A stretch of DNA of 64,000 nt from Chalara sp. BL73. Its lineage: Eukaryota; Ascomycota; Leotiomycetes; Helotiales. The stretch covers positions 52,473 to 116,472 of the forward strand of contig CAKJVC010000149.1 in assembly GCA_918026815.1 (NCBI GenBank), given 5' to 3'. Shown here piece after piece: positions 36,907 through 48,149 of this stretch. The position numbers and the translations under genes are program-made. The notes below the pieces were generated by a model, which ran no database searches, had not been told where the DNA came from, and saw only the letters and a list, made by a program, of their open reading frames with translations. Each line of letters opens with the position of its first letter. Position 1 is the first letter of the stretch.

Positions 36907-37957
36907 ATCTAATCCGCTTCCCCGCGTCTAGCGTTTTAGCCTCTAAGGTGAGAACGGCAATGACATACAATAACTAAAGAGATTCATATGCTATAAGCAC
37001 TCATAGCGCAGTTTCGGCAGAAAGTGACAAGTCAAAAAAGGAATTGACGTGTAGATGGAGCTTGTAGAAGTGGTTTTGAGGTTTTAGGTTCTGAATTGCC
37101 GAGGCTGATAACAAGGCTGGTCTTGGCTTGGTCATCTTTCCACACATTCTCGCGAGTATCAAGATGTAGATTTGAGAACCCGATGCAATGCGCTATCGTT
37201 AGTATGAGATGAGACCAAAGAATCAGGCGTTGTCAGAAGGGTTGACCTAACCAAGGCAGGTATTTGGTCCTTCTTAGAATCGTGGGAATGGTGCTCGCCA
37301 AGCCTCGGATTTTCGCAAGGCACATCTAGTACAGAGTCGAAGCTGGAATTCTGGCAAAAGTCAGGCTTTATTAAAGGGTTTTGAGGATAAGGCTCGCTGC
37401 TGCGTGTATAACCATGATCGAAAAATTCTCCTAAAATAGTAAGAAAAGGAATATTTAGGCGAGTGAGGGCGAGTTTCCCACACACACACACAAAACTTGA
37501 TGTCGCACAGCCACCACCATCCACAATCACATTACTATCAAGGTGTTTGTCGTTCTTCTATACTGGAAATGGATACCGGACTTCCAATCAGATAGTTTTT
37601 CCATGTAATGAGAAATCAATTATGTGTGAAAAAGCAAAAATGCTTAGGCAAACTTGAAACCGTCGTCAGAGGAAGTGGGCAACCATGGCTGAACTGCAGT
37701 TTGTTGAAATTATAATGTTATTCAGGTGCGAGAACTTGCCTTTAACATTGCTCTTGCTCAAACTCTAAACTTCAATGTCTCTGAAGCCTAGAAATTTGTC
37801 ACATAAGTAAGGCTGCTTTTCTGCTCCAGGGTGTAGTATTTAAATAATAGATCTCCTGCCTGGGGTAATCTTACCAGACCAACATCCCCTTATAGACTTT
37901 GGATACCATTTTGAATAAGGCAATTCTGTTAATTAATTTATCTTCTGCTTCGTGATC
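36907..37957. other. intergenic region
   Basis: About 1 kb between the divergent thioesterase and CorA-like genes, so probably both promoters. It holds a CA dinucleotide run at 37479-37492. The minus-strand frame at 37159-37530 shows no family features. Confidence 0.4.
37479..37492. repeat. CA microsatellite
   Basis: Seven consecutive CA units in the intergenic region 5' of the second CorA-like gene. Confidence 0.85.
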
Positions 37958-39435
37958 ATGGATTATATAGTAGATTTCTTGTTGAACCAGGCTACGAAAG
38001 AAGGTTGGTTCGACCATATTGACAACCATCGTCTGGAAATATATACGTGTCAGGTGAGTAGCTTATGTTGGTGACTCTGATAAACAGTCCGAGGCTGAGG
38101 CATTTGCCAGAATGAAAAAGGCAACATCAAGTATTTCAACTCTGGGCTACAGAAATTGAGCGACCTTGGAGAGTGGTTTGCATATACGGTACGTGCCTCC
38201 CTTCAAAAAGTATGCGACGCATTTGGAAGTAGGTTCCTGAGATAGACAGGATGGGAAAGCTGCGTTGCCGCCGTATAAGCCACCAGAAGGATATGAATTG
38301 GTCGGCGGAGTGCGACTTCTGTAAGCCTCTTGTTTGAGCAAATCTTTCGGGAAATTAATGCCGACCATGTCCCTAATGATAAGTTTAGCATCCAGATGAG
38401 CCGGCCACCACATGTTATTGGGCTACCAAACAAGTTTCCATGGAAGAACGAGAAGACTTGCCGAGACGTGTTTCACGCGCTTGACCTGCACAAGACCTAC
38501 GTTCTAACACTGGACCATTCATCCGGAATTTCCGAGATAATCCATAAACCGTTGCCGGAAAATAAAGGCAGTAAACTCTGTAGGTCTTTATTAAATGAAT
38601 GTATTTGTGACACTGCTGATGTCTAAAGACTTGGTTGCTCAAAATACCGACTACCACTTCGATTCATGGTCTATGGCCATCACGTATGACCCTCAAAACC
38701 GCATTACGACAGGCTTTTTTTGTGCCGATATTAAGAAGAAACCTGAGCACATCGACCCTAAAACACTGATCAATCACTTCATCGCGTCGAAGCATCTCTC
38801 TGCACATCCTATGCTTCTTCCAACCATTATGTTCCGTAAATTGATGGAGTCAAGTGTGCATCATAGAGATACCCTCAGAATAGGCATTCAAGATCTGGAG
38901 AAAGAAATTGGACATGTCGACGTACGAAATCAAGAGGAAGAACTACCGCCTGAAGACCACGAAAAAAGAGATAAAATCTTGGATTATCGTGCTCTGAGTC
39001 GTCGCCTTAACAATACCAAGAAACAACAGGCTTCGCGTGATGGCCGGCACCAATTTTGGCGGCAGTATCAAAAGATTCTCGATGATGGATTCAGGTCGTT
39101 CGAGGCAAATGGGACTAAGAATTTCTCAACAACATCGGATGCCCATCAGGAACTAAAGCATCTTACTTCCTTTTATACCAAGAGATTTGAGAGTCTAGAG
39201 GGGCGAGACCTAAACTATGGTGCCCGAATTGACGCACAAATGAAATTAGTACGATTGCCCTCTATCCTTTACAGTGTGGCTAATGCTGAAACAGCTGTAC
39301 AACCTAATTGCACAAAATGACAGTAACTCTCAGATGCAGATAGCAAACTCCCATGTGCAGATGGCAAAATCACATGTACATATTGCTGAATTACAAGCGC
39401 AGATTGTAAATTCTGCTGCAAAGGATAATGCCTAA
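37958..39435 (+). CDS. CorA-like paralog B, ends early at an in-frame TAA
   Basis: Six exons (37958-38053, 38111-38188, 38250-38320, 38389-38579, 38629-39248, 39295-39435) give 398 residues up to TAA at 39433-39435. It aligns with the gene at 30358-31997 from the first residues (MDYIVDFLLNQAT, HRLEIYTC) through ELVGGVRLL, KFPWKN, TYVLTLDHSSGISEI, SKHLSAHPMLLPTIMF and SLEGRDLNYGARID. All intron positions up to here match, with exon 1 of exactly 96 bases in both. The stop falls where paralog A has a glutamine codon. The frame then continues into conserved membrane segments (next entry). As it stands the product would be soluble and lack the membrane pair. Alternatives are readthrough, a recent loss-of-function allele or a sequencing error. 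Just before the stop, four heptad repeats extend the helix compared with paralog A. Confidence 0.75.
39331..39414 (+). repeat. four imperfect 21-bp tandem repeats encoding heptads
   Basis: Inside exon 6 of CorA-like gene B, four diverged 21-base units encode QMQIANS, HVQMAKS, HVHIAEL and QAQIVNS. The seven-residue period with Val/Met/Ile at regular spacing suggests added coiled-coil turns. Paralog A has a shorter, non-repeated segment at this place. Confidence 0.75.
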
Positions 39436-39788
39436 GTCAAAACTTTAACTTATCTCGGAATTTTTTTCTTGCCAGCAAATCTGATCGCAGTAAGATATTT
39501 CTGATGAAGCCGCTCTACACTTGCGTTGCTAATGAGATTAACTAGGCCCTGCTTGGTATACAAGGTTACCAGATGACGGGTAAACTATTTCTCATCTTCC
39601 TTGCTTACACCGTGCCATTCGGTATTTTGGTTTTTGGCGCCTTCAATTTGCATATGTGGTGGAGGAAGAGAAGGCAAACTAAGTTGGCCAGGAGGGAAGG
39701 CGTAACACCAGAATTTACTTTTAACCCACAACAAAACGAAGATATTGAGATGCGGGACATGCAAAGACGTGGTAGTGTTGCACGGTAG
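39436..39788 (+). pseudogene. conserved membrane-domain remnant of CorA-like gene B
   Basis: Directly after the TAA the same frame reads VKTLTYLGIFFLPANLIA, identical to paralog A at 15 of 18 positions. A donor at 39490 (GTAAGA) and acceptor at 39545 lead to a last exon 39546-39788, GYQMTGKLFLIFLAYTVP then FGILVFGAFNLHMWW. It ends in a basic, acidic-rich tail (MRDMQRRGSVAR) and TAG. The second helix and both splice sites are preserved at the same place as in paralog A. Whether this part is ever translated is the open question. Confidence 0.65.
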
Positions 39789-41243
39789 ACGTTCTTTAAA
39801 CGATTAGGTCGTATAGGAAAAGTCAGCCTGGAATAACGGGGCTAGTTGGCCAATCCTACATATGTTAACTATTTATCGAGGCAAACTATATGAAGATAAC
39901 CATAACTTTCGGAAACAAACCTTTCTCACTTTGATATCTGATTGAAACACCAAAGTCATTCAATTGACCTACGTATTAGGTCTCGGGCGGCCTTAACAGT
40001 CAGCGCCTCAATATGAAATGTCTCTTGTTTTATAAAGCATGAGATGTGTTGTAACGTCCCAAACTAGCTTATTCCTTTAACAATGAACGCCACTCGGCAT
40101 CCTCGTGGCTTGGTGGTGACAACTCATGATATGGTTACACAGAGTTCTCCAAGTCACCACAGCAGCCAGTCGTCGTGCCACTCAATCAAATTTGCGAAAT
40201 CCTTCGTCAATAAAAGTGTTGCGATACATTTTGCTGCACAAGAAAATAACTCTAGGACATTTCCAGTCGTTCGGATGGCGTTAAACAAGGACAGCAGCTC
40301 CACCCAAATGGCGAACAGAAAGATTGTCGAAATCTCCTCCTTAAGCTGGGAGGGGAGACAGTAATAAGGCTACTCAACAAGCCTTGCTTGTGGTGCGGGT
40401 TAATGTCGTTCGCGAGGACTCGAGACACTCAAGCTCGGACACGGGGCAACATGTTTGTCGCTGCTGTCCCTCTCCGTGCGCCGACCGTCCCTTGGCATCT
40501 TGGGGGTCTGTATTTGGTGTTTTTTGGGCTTGGGATGGATGAACCTCTGTCACCGAGGATCCGAGGGAGAGGGAGATGGAGACACCAGCCCACCATTGTC
40601 CTCGCTCGCCCAGGCTCCCCCGCATTTTTGGATGTTGAATGATGAAAAGGGAAGAAGATGTTGTCTCGATTTTATCCCAAACACGCAACAGTTCGCTACC
40701 GAGGACGTGTCTCTCTCCTTTCATTGGATCAAATATATTTTCCTCACCAGGGTCTCACGTCAGATCTACGTTTTTATCCTTGTTGGAAAAGAGAAAAGAA
40801 AGTATTCTTTTCGCCCGCAGCCACGGTCAGTACGTACAAAAGCAGAAATTGAGGCGAGCCGAGGCATGTGTTTGGGAAAAGCTCGCATCCCGCATCCTTG
40901 ACGTGGGCAAATTATTTCCAAGCCCGAAGCGTCTCAAGTGATCCGTTGTCCTCACATGCCAAACCTTACCTTTCCCCAGACTTGACTCTGCATCTTCTTC
41001 TTTCTCTTTGGTTCCCTCACACTTGGGACTCTCTTCAATTGAATTGTTTTATTCAAACAAGTTAATGATACAGTAATACGCAGAGTAGTAGATCACACCG
41101 TGTTTGATAAAGAGAGTACAGACCTCCAACTCGGTAAGCTACTCAACACAACTAATAAGCTTTCGATTTGTAACCAAGCTGATGTTTCCATGGAGAACTT
41201 GTACCTGCAATACCTAGAAATATTCACCCAATAATCCGACAAT
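39789..41243. promoter_or_regulatory. intergenic / acyl-CoA synthetase promoter
   Basis: About 1.45 kb. The 3' part must hold the promoter of the acyl-CoA synthetase gene. Several overlapping open frames at 40388-40941 lie in all three plus frames and on the minus strand, which argues against a real gene. I see no clear regulatory motif. Confidence 0.35.
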
Positions 41244-43406
41244 ATGGGTGGTATCGATATCTACGCTCAGTCAAGAAAGCTTCACCAGCCTCCTCCTCCT
41301 GGCTCTCCCTACTCCCTCCCCATTCCGGGCAGTGAGCGAGAGAATCGCACAGCCGTCTACAGACATTGGCGGTTCGTCGAGGGACCCATGCTCCAGACTC
41401 TCGACCCTGACATTCACACATCACACGATGCCTTTGAATTCGCCGCCAAAAGAATGGGAAATGCTAGGTGCTTGGGAAAGAGATCCTGGGAACCCGCGAC
41501 CAAGACATGGAGCAAGTTCACCTGGATCTCATACAAGGAGGCCGCCGAACGCAGAAAGAATCTCGGGGCAGGCCTAGTAGAGTTGCACAAAAAGGCAGGA
41601 GTGACAGAAAAATCGCAATATGGAATTGGGTTGTGGTGTCAGAACCGACCAGAGTGGCAGCTTACCGATTTGGCCTGCATGTCTCAATCATTATTCACGG
41701 TTTCCATCTATGACACGCTTGGACCAGATACCACGGAATACATCATCAACCATGCAAATCTCAAATGTGTAGTAACTAGTCTTGTCCATATTCCAACTCT
41801 TTTAAAGATCGCGCCTCGGACGCCATCCCTCAAAATCATCGTCTGCTTAGATCCGCTCGATGCCGGAGAAGCCCCCGGAAACTCTAAGTTGGCAATCCTG
41901 AACGCTCTGGCTAAGGATTCAGGTATTGAGATTCATTACTTGGGCGATGTGGAAGCTCTTGGAGCTGCATCGTCTTTGCCTATAAACCCGCCTCGCCCGG
42001 AGGATACTGTCACCATTAACTACACTTCTGGGACCACGGGCAATCCTAAAGGTGTCGTTTTGACACATGCGCACGCCGTAGCAGCCATGTCATCCGCTCT
42101 GGTCACCAGTGATACTGCGCCAAACGATGTATTACTTTCATATCTACCACTAGCACACATCTTCCAGCGAGTGGTCGAACATGGAGCTCTTGCTGCAGGA
42201 GCTGCCGTCGGATATTTTCATGGTGATATTCTAGGTCTCGTTGATGATTTGAAGTTGCTGCGTCCCACCGGATTCACATCTGTTCCACGTCTCTACAACA
42301 GGTTTGGGACCGCCATCCGCGCCGCCACTTTAGACGCGCCAGGTGTGAAAGGGGCAGTTGGAAGGCACGTCATTAATGCCAAGCTTGCAGCTATGAAACT
42401 CCCTCCTGGACAAGCCACGAACAGGCACGCCATCTACGACCGTATATACACACCCAAGATTACCAGTGCGGTTGGCCTTCAGCGCACCAGAGGAATGGTC
42501 AGCGGTGCCTCACCTCTAGACCCAAGTCTGCACCAGTTCCTCCGAGCAGCTTTTGCAAACGATTTCTACCAAGGCTATGGTCTCACAGAAACATATGCTG
42601 TCGCTCTGATCCAGCAACCAGGTGATTTTTCTACTGGAAACTGTGGTGGCTTGCAAGCTGGTATGGAAGCCTGCTTAGAATCGGTGCCTGACATGGACTA
42701 TCTTATCACGGATTCCAACCCGCGTGGAGAGCTGCTTCTTCGGGGGCAGTGCCGTTTCAAGGAATACTTCAAGAACCCAGAAGAGACTGCAAAGGCCATT
42801 GATGCAGATGGTTGGTTCCGCACCGGTGATATTGCAGAAGTCGACAGCTTGGGGCGCTTCAAGATTATTGACCGCAGGAAAAGTTTACTTAAACTCGCAC
42901 AAGGTGAATACATCTCTCCGGAACGAATCGAGAACGTCTACCTCGCTAGCACAAACCTCCTTACCCAGGCATTTGTACACGGGGACTCCGCACAGGCATT
43001 CCTTGTCTCTGTGCTTGGCGTGGATCCCGTCACCTTTGCACCATTTGCCAGTTCTGTCTTAAAGAGAACCATCGAACCCACGGATATCGCTGGCATTAAG
43101 GCAGCCACGAAGGACAACAAGGTTCGCAAGGCGTTGGTAAAAGAATTGGATAAGATTGGCAAGAAGAGCAAGTTCAACAGCTACGAGAGAGTTCGAGCGG
43201 TGCACTTGGAGCTCGATCCTTTCACCATCGAAAATGAGCTGCTAACTCCCACGTAAGTCCTTTTCTGGTGCTGAAATCACATTCCATACTAATATCCAAT
43301 CAGGCTCAAACTCAAGCGCCCACAAGCAGCGAAAAAGTTCCGTGCAGAGCTGGACCGTATGTACGAAGAAGCCTTGGAGGAGGAGAAGCCACTGGCCAAG
43401 CTATAG
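41244..43406 (+). CDS. long-chain acyl-CoA synthetase, peroxisomal type
   Basis: Two exons (41244-43252 and 43304-43406) encode 703 residues, the usual size. It is an AMP-forming adenylate ligase: the P-loop-like motif INYTSGTTGNPKG lies at about 258-270, followed by LPLAHIFQRV, the adenylate-binding YGLTETY and GWFRTGD with the catalytic aspartate. The FACS signature continues to KIIDRRKSLLKLAQGEYI. The N-terminus carries no membrane helix. The last residues are PLAKL; the terminal Ala-Lys-Leu fits the PTS1 peroxisomal import signal. The enzyme activates fatty acids with ATP and CoA, here probably for peroxisomal beta-oxidation, like yeast Faa2. The small second exon encodes the C-terminal helix LKRPQAAKKFRAELDRMYEE and supplies the PTS1. 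Confidence 0.93.
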
Positions 43407-45321
43407 GCGACTTGTTATTGCTAGATTTCGTTACTCACAGTTTGTCGCATACTATGGGCTTTGTTGCAATTCGCTATCGCATTGTATATATATATATAGA
43501 GGCGCTTATGTATAAAGTCTTGAGTGTAGCTTATAAATGAAATCATGAACTCCAAAACCAATCATCCAACTCGTACTATTAAGTAATGTGCTCGGCGCCG
43601 CGTGACCGGCAACAAAACCTTCTGTTTCCTCAACTCCCTATCCAAATCCCAATATCCATGACTTCGATACCTAGATCTACGGGCCGTCCTCTCTACCATC
43701 CTACAATAACAAAGTCCGATTTAAGAAAAGCAAAGCAGACATACAACACTAGGGGCTCGCGGGCGGTCACTCCACTAGACCGTGGCCCCAAGGCCTATCC
43801 CCACTAAGCCTGTATGCACAGTCTAGCTGCTTTAGTATAATACCATTTCCTGAGATCGGAGATCTATAGTCCTGTGGTTGTAAAAGTGGAAGCTGGGGAA
43901 GGGTACAGGGTTACAGACAAGGATACACATTGGTCCCATCATGGCGGATACGCAAAGGCCAAATTGACGCAAAATTAGCGCAGCTAGATCTAACCCATTT
44001 CTTGGCATTCGAATCATCTGTGTGAGATAAACGCCGAAGAGGTGAAATGCCCAATATCAAAATCCAACACCAACCTTCAGCCCCGAACTCCAACATCATC
44101 CTCCAAATCCGGGTTCACGTTCAGTCGCCGCTCGGTTCCACTCTCCCCAATCGTCAGGCTTTGCAGCCAAGAGCTGTATCATGGATTGAGCGCCCGGCAC
44201 CGATAAAAAGGCGCTGGAGTGGCTGTATTCGACAAAGGAAGCCGTGGTAGAGTTCTGAGTACGCTATCCTACTCTCTTGTCAGGGTCACAAACTCCCCTG
44301 ATCGCACGATTTACTCAGCCCCGTCACGGTAAAGAACGACGACCTGTTGGTATTATGCTCCGCGCGAGATATCCTGTTTGCATATCTAGAAGAAAGGCTG
44401 TTAACTCTTGTGCATATACCCCTGCATTTAGAGCAGAACATATACCGGCAGGTGACCGAAACTGTAGAAAAGGTAGTAAGGTATTACATTTTGAGGTTTA
44501 AAATGTACAAGGTGGTTTCAAGCGTTGACAGTATAGTATTTTTAAAAGTAGTATATTATGAATTATAGCTCAGTTACTTGATGGATTTTTCGGCCTTGGG
44601 GATGACGTCCTTGGGGCTACATATACAAAGATCCTTTGCAGTGCAGTATGTAGGAAGGAAGAGTCTGGGTAACTAGTGCCACAAGATTGTGGCTTACTAC
44701 TGGACTGGTTTGTTGGTTTTCAGGGGCCGGTTGGTTGTGGGTTGTTGGTTGTTGTCTTTCAACTCCGATAGCAGGTAGCGACCTTCGACAGCTCATCCTC
44801 ATTCATTAGGAATCACTCTGATCCTCTGTTATCACAAAAATAAACCCAGAAAAGTGATCCTCATTCCATTGTTGTGCATCCAACATGGCCTACTCCCAGT
44901 ATCAATAATCTAAGCCAGAACTGAACCAATACAATTGCGCCTCCTTTATAGCCCCTCCCATCCTGCTATAACAATCATCCAATAGCTTGCTCTTTTCATT
45001 TCTAACGGCATCTTCTCTGTTATTAACCTATACGTAGAACTTCTAATGCTAATAGCCTCATACTCCTGTCCTATTCAATCTGCTCCTCTTCCTTCATTGA
45101 TCTTCGCCTCCCTAGCCTTCATTTCCGCTTTCGATCAAGTCGAAAAATACACCAACATGTTGCTCTTTCTGCCCAGATCTTGTTGAGGGATATGCATATA
45201 AAGGCTCGTTGAACCTGTATCATCTCTATCATTCTTAGCGTCTTATTCCTCCTCGTTACATTTAGAAACTCAACTTGTGACCCCTGCGCAAATCACATCA
45301 GTTATCTTCACATTGCCTGAA
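43407..45321. other. intergenic region with low-complexity DNA
   Basis: Nearly 2 kb without a gene I can support. It includes a TA run near 43485-43499, a GGTT-rich tract at 44707-44754 and pyrimidine-rich DNA at 45050-45250 that probably belongs to the promoter or leader of the following gene. Confidence 0.4.
44707..44754. repeat. GGTT/GTTGTTG low-complexity tract
   Basis: An imperfect run of GGTTTGTTGG, GGTTGGTTGTGG and GTTGTTGG units. It does not repeat with a fixed period and is not a telomere repeat (TTAGGG). Confidence 0.6.
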
Positions 45322-45864
45322 ATGTTGTGCCAACATATTATCCTTGCAGTTCTGACTGCCTTCGTCTCCCAGAAAAGCATTGCCTTCGCATTACCTCAAG
45401 ATCGTTCCTCTTACACCACTCTATCCGCACGTCTTGATAGCAATGGCGTACATGATACCACAGCCATAAAAGATTGGGAATTACATGCAGATAAAGAATT
45501 TCCGCTTCATGCTCGCTTTGCGAACGGTGCTCAACAAACAGCCCCAGCAGGCAAGTCCCCAGAATCCGAAATAGCAACCGTGGTCGGAACTGATCCGAAA
45601 AATACTCGATTTGCCGCGATGAGACACTGTATGTATTTCAAGATGCCTGGAGTACAGGGAATCCCAGGTGAAAATCTAGCAACCCTAGCTCAGGTAAAGA
45701 ATGCTGCAAAAACTATTTGGTCGAAGAGATGGAAAGGCCGATCGCCAGCAGGGTCTCAAATGAAGTCACGGGCAGATGTGGAAAAGGTCCTCCAGGGTAA
45801 GCTGATGACTGTACCAGAAAAATTTAAATGCAGCCTCTTCTGGGTGCGAGTCGGGGTCTGCTAA
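45322..45864 (+). CDS. candidate small secreted protein, 180 aa
   Basis: The first ATG of the open frame is at 45322; the frame upstream has only non-ATG codons. It begins with a signal-peptide-like segment (MLCQHIILAVLTAFVSQ...AFALP), and the predicted mature chain starts near residue 26. The rest is hydrophilic, with DPKNTRFAAMRHCMYFKMPG and KTIWSKRWKGRSPAGSQ; cysteines are few. A possible 37-base intron (45797-45833, GTAAGC...GCAG) would replace the C-terminal KFKCSLFWVRVGVC by a Ser/Gly/Lys-rich end stopping at 45907, but 37 bases is short for a fungal intron. I do not recognise the family. A secreted effector or wall-associated protein is possible and unproven. Confidence 0.5.
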   Translation: MLCQHIILAVLTAFVSQKSIAFALPQDRSSYTTLSARLDSNGVHDTTAIKDWELHADKEFPLHARFANGAQQTAPAGKSPESEIATVVGTDPKNTRFAAMRHCMYFKMPGVQGIPGENLATLAQVKNAAKTIWSKRWKGRSPAGSQMKSRADVEKVLQGKLMTVPEKFKCSLFWVRVGVC

Positions 45865-48149
45865 ACCGGCTTCCACGGAACTCAAGCAAGGTACAGGCAA
45901 AATCTAGTAGGAAGCCAGTGGGTCCCTGTTCATGCAGGTTGTCGTGGTCTTGTCGTCACCGGAGGGTGAAGCGGTCTTTCACGGCCGAATTTTATGAACC
46001 TCTACGGTGGCATGTTGGCTTTTTGAACACGGAAATATGGGTATTTGGCGTTTGAACTTAAATTTTGTTTTTTGGCTTTGGTCATATTCTGGTATCGCGT
46101 GGCATTTATCTGTTAGATTTATGGCGTTGGTTGTATTTGTTACGGCTGTGTCTCTAGTGTGCCTGGGGTTGCTTTCAAAAGGAGTAGGGAAGGGTTTCCA
46201 AAATGTATGGCTGAAACAAAAAATGGGTTTTGATAGTTTAAATGGCACTCATTCTCCACATCAGTTCCTATGTGACTAACAAATTCAACTAGAACAGATA
46301 AGAATCTCTAATAAAAATTGAACTAACTAGTTCAGTTGCCTCATTCGCTACTGGTTCACGACTGCATTCAATAAGCTGGACAGACCTTTTTTGTCCAAGA
46401 CTCACATCCGGGTAAGCTAAAACTACAAGGTGCAATACTTCCATCTTCAGCTAGTAGTCTAAACCCCAACCTTTTAGCAGCATACACGTTGAAAGACTTT
46501 GAAGTCAAGTCAATAAGCTTAACACGAACATATAGCATCTACACACTAATTGCAGGCAAAAGCTTCTCAATCAATACTTTGTTGTTGCCTAAGGTTGCTG
46601 GATGTGATTGTATAAGCGTTCTTGGAACTCTAAGAAAGTCTCGAAAAAGCAAAATTGCACCAAAGTTCAAGGCATTGTCGCATACTCTCGTCGAAGCTAA
46701 ATGAGCAATAAATGAGGCGAAATTAAGACAGCGTTGCGAACCCATCTTAAAGTGCTCGATCCAGATCTAGTCAATACGTTCGGCTTAACTCTATGTTAAA
46801 GCACTACTACCCCTTCACTATCCTTAGTCCAGTAATCATCTTCAGGGCAGGGGGTGCATATAAGGATGATTCAGAATCCACCAGCTCCATGCTCCGATAC
46901 AAGAATACTCCTAACAGGCCGAAAACGAATCTTGTGGTGAAGAATTTTAGTGTGCTGGGAAATCGTGTCTGAAATATCGACAAAGGTCTTGTGGGTTTTA
47001 ACTTTTGGATGTGGCCAACATTCTTGTACATCAATATGCAGCTAGGGCAAAACATTATTCTTTGAGTAAGTCTGGAAGTGTTACGGCAGATGAAATATTC
47101 ACTACGATGATAGTATTAACATAGCCTGGGGAGTTCTTTGGCCGTAGTGCGTCTTCTATGTTGATACTCGATGATAAGAGATGTTCTGAAGAGGACGGTT
47201 GTCGCGAAGCTGAACTTGTAGGACTCCTGGTTGTTCTGGTAGGAGTAAAGAGAGTCGGGTGCGTGATAGTGGAAGATCTGCAGTTGTTTGTTTCCAATGA
47301 AGTGAGTGGGCAAACAACCTTTCCTAAATATCGGTCTCAAAGTGTTGAGACCCGCTCATATGAGTGATTACTGTAAGTTAGTAAACCAAACGGCTTAGTG
47401 CGGAATGCAACTTTAATCAACCAAATATTTAAGTCAGATTATGTACAGGTTGAGCTGGGCTTGTACATTTGTTATGTATTCTAAGAATGGGACTCGAACT
47501 TTGAAGTCCGAAAATCAGCAGCCCTCAGAAGGTTGTAGAACAAGTGTACTCGGCGGAGCCAAGACCTGCTGGCTATTACCTTCATAGCAGTGGCTATGGG
47601 CGGTTCTGATTGGATCGCGAAATATTAGTCATGCAGGAGCATAAGCTTCTAACCTCAGAATTGAGTTGTCTACCCAGCGAGCCTTTGTTTCATTCTGACG
47701 AGGATCCTAATAGCCTCTTAATGTGGTTCATCTGCCATTCATGCGTCTTCTAGGCGACTTTGAGTACATCTCTATTTTGCCAGCCACTGAGAAGCGCTTA
47801 GACGGCTGTGATCACCGGTGGCTATGACAAGTAACTTCACATTTTGAAGACCCACCGTGCCAGACACCTGAGTGTGAGGTCTTTGTAAGTTCGGTGATCT
47901 TGCAGAATTAATGGGAGTTACAATCCACTCAGGAAGTCTTTTGTATTCTGCTTAAAGTACTCAACTGTTCGGTGGTAAATTGGAACCATGGTCGCTTTGC
48001 GCTTCAGGACATATGTGGCTCCTGGTGTAGAGGAAATCTTCTCAATTCGGAAAAATTATCAAATTAAAGAAGTCCAAAGCCTGGAGACGTATAGCTGCTA
48101 GTGTGTCTGAATAGAAGCCGTTACCAGCCTGGCATAAGAACTCGTCACG
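45865..48149. other. intergenic region with a possible decayed gene
   Basis: About 2.3 kb. On the minus strand, 46539-46781 reads as a plausible coding exon (WIEHFKMGSQRCLNFASFIA, then FGAILLFRDFLRVPRT) behind an acceptor-like TTGACTAG. Open frames at 46807-47055 and 47055-47297 on the same strand could be further pieces, but no intact gene can be built. The last 200 bases are the promoter of the NLR gene. Confidence 0.3.

Noticed and set aside
40388..40941. Possible gene upstream of the acyl-CoA synthetase
   Set aside because: Several frames overlap in all three plus phases without motif or splice support.
44707..44754. Telomere-like GGTT tract
   Set aside because: It lacks regular TTAGGG units; ordinary low-complexity DNA.
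47480..47560. tRNA-like sequence on the minus strand with a B-box-like GTTCGAGTCC
   Set aside because: The T-arm stem does not pair properly, and no acceptor stem or clear A box at the right distance could be found.
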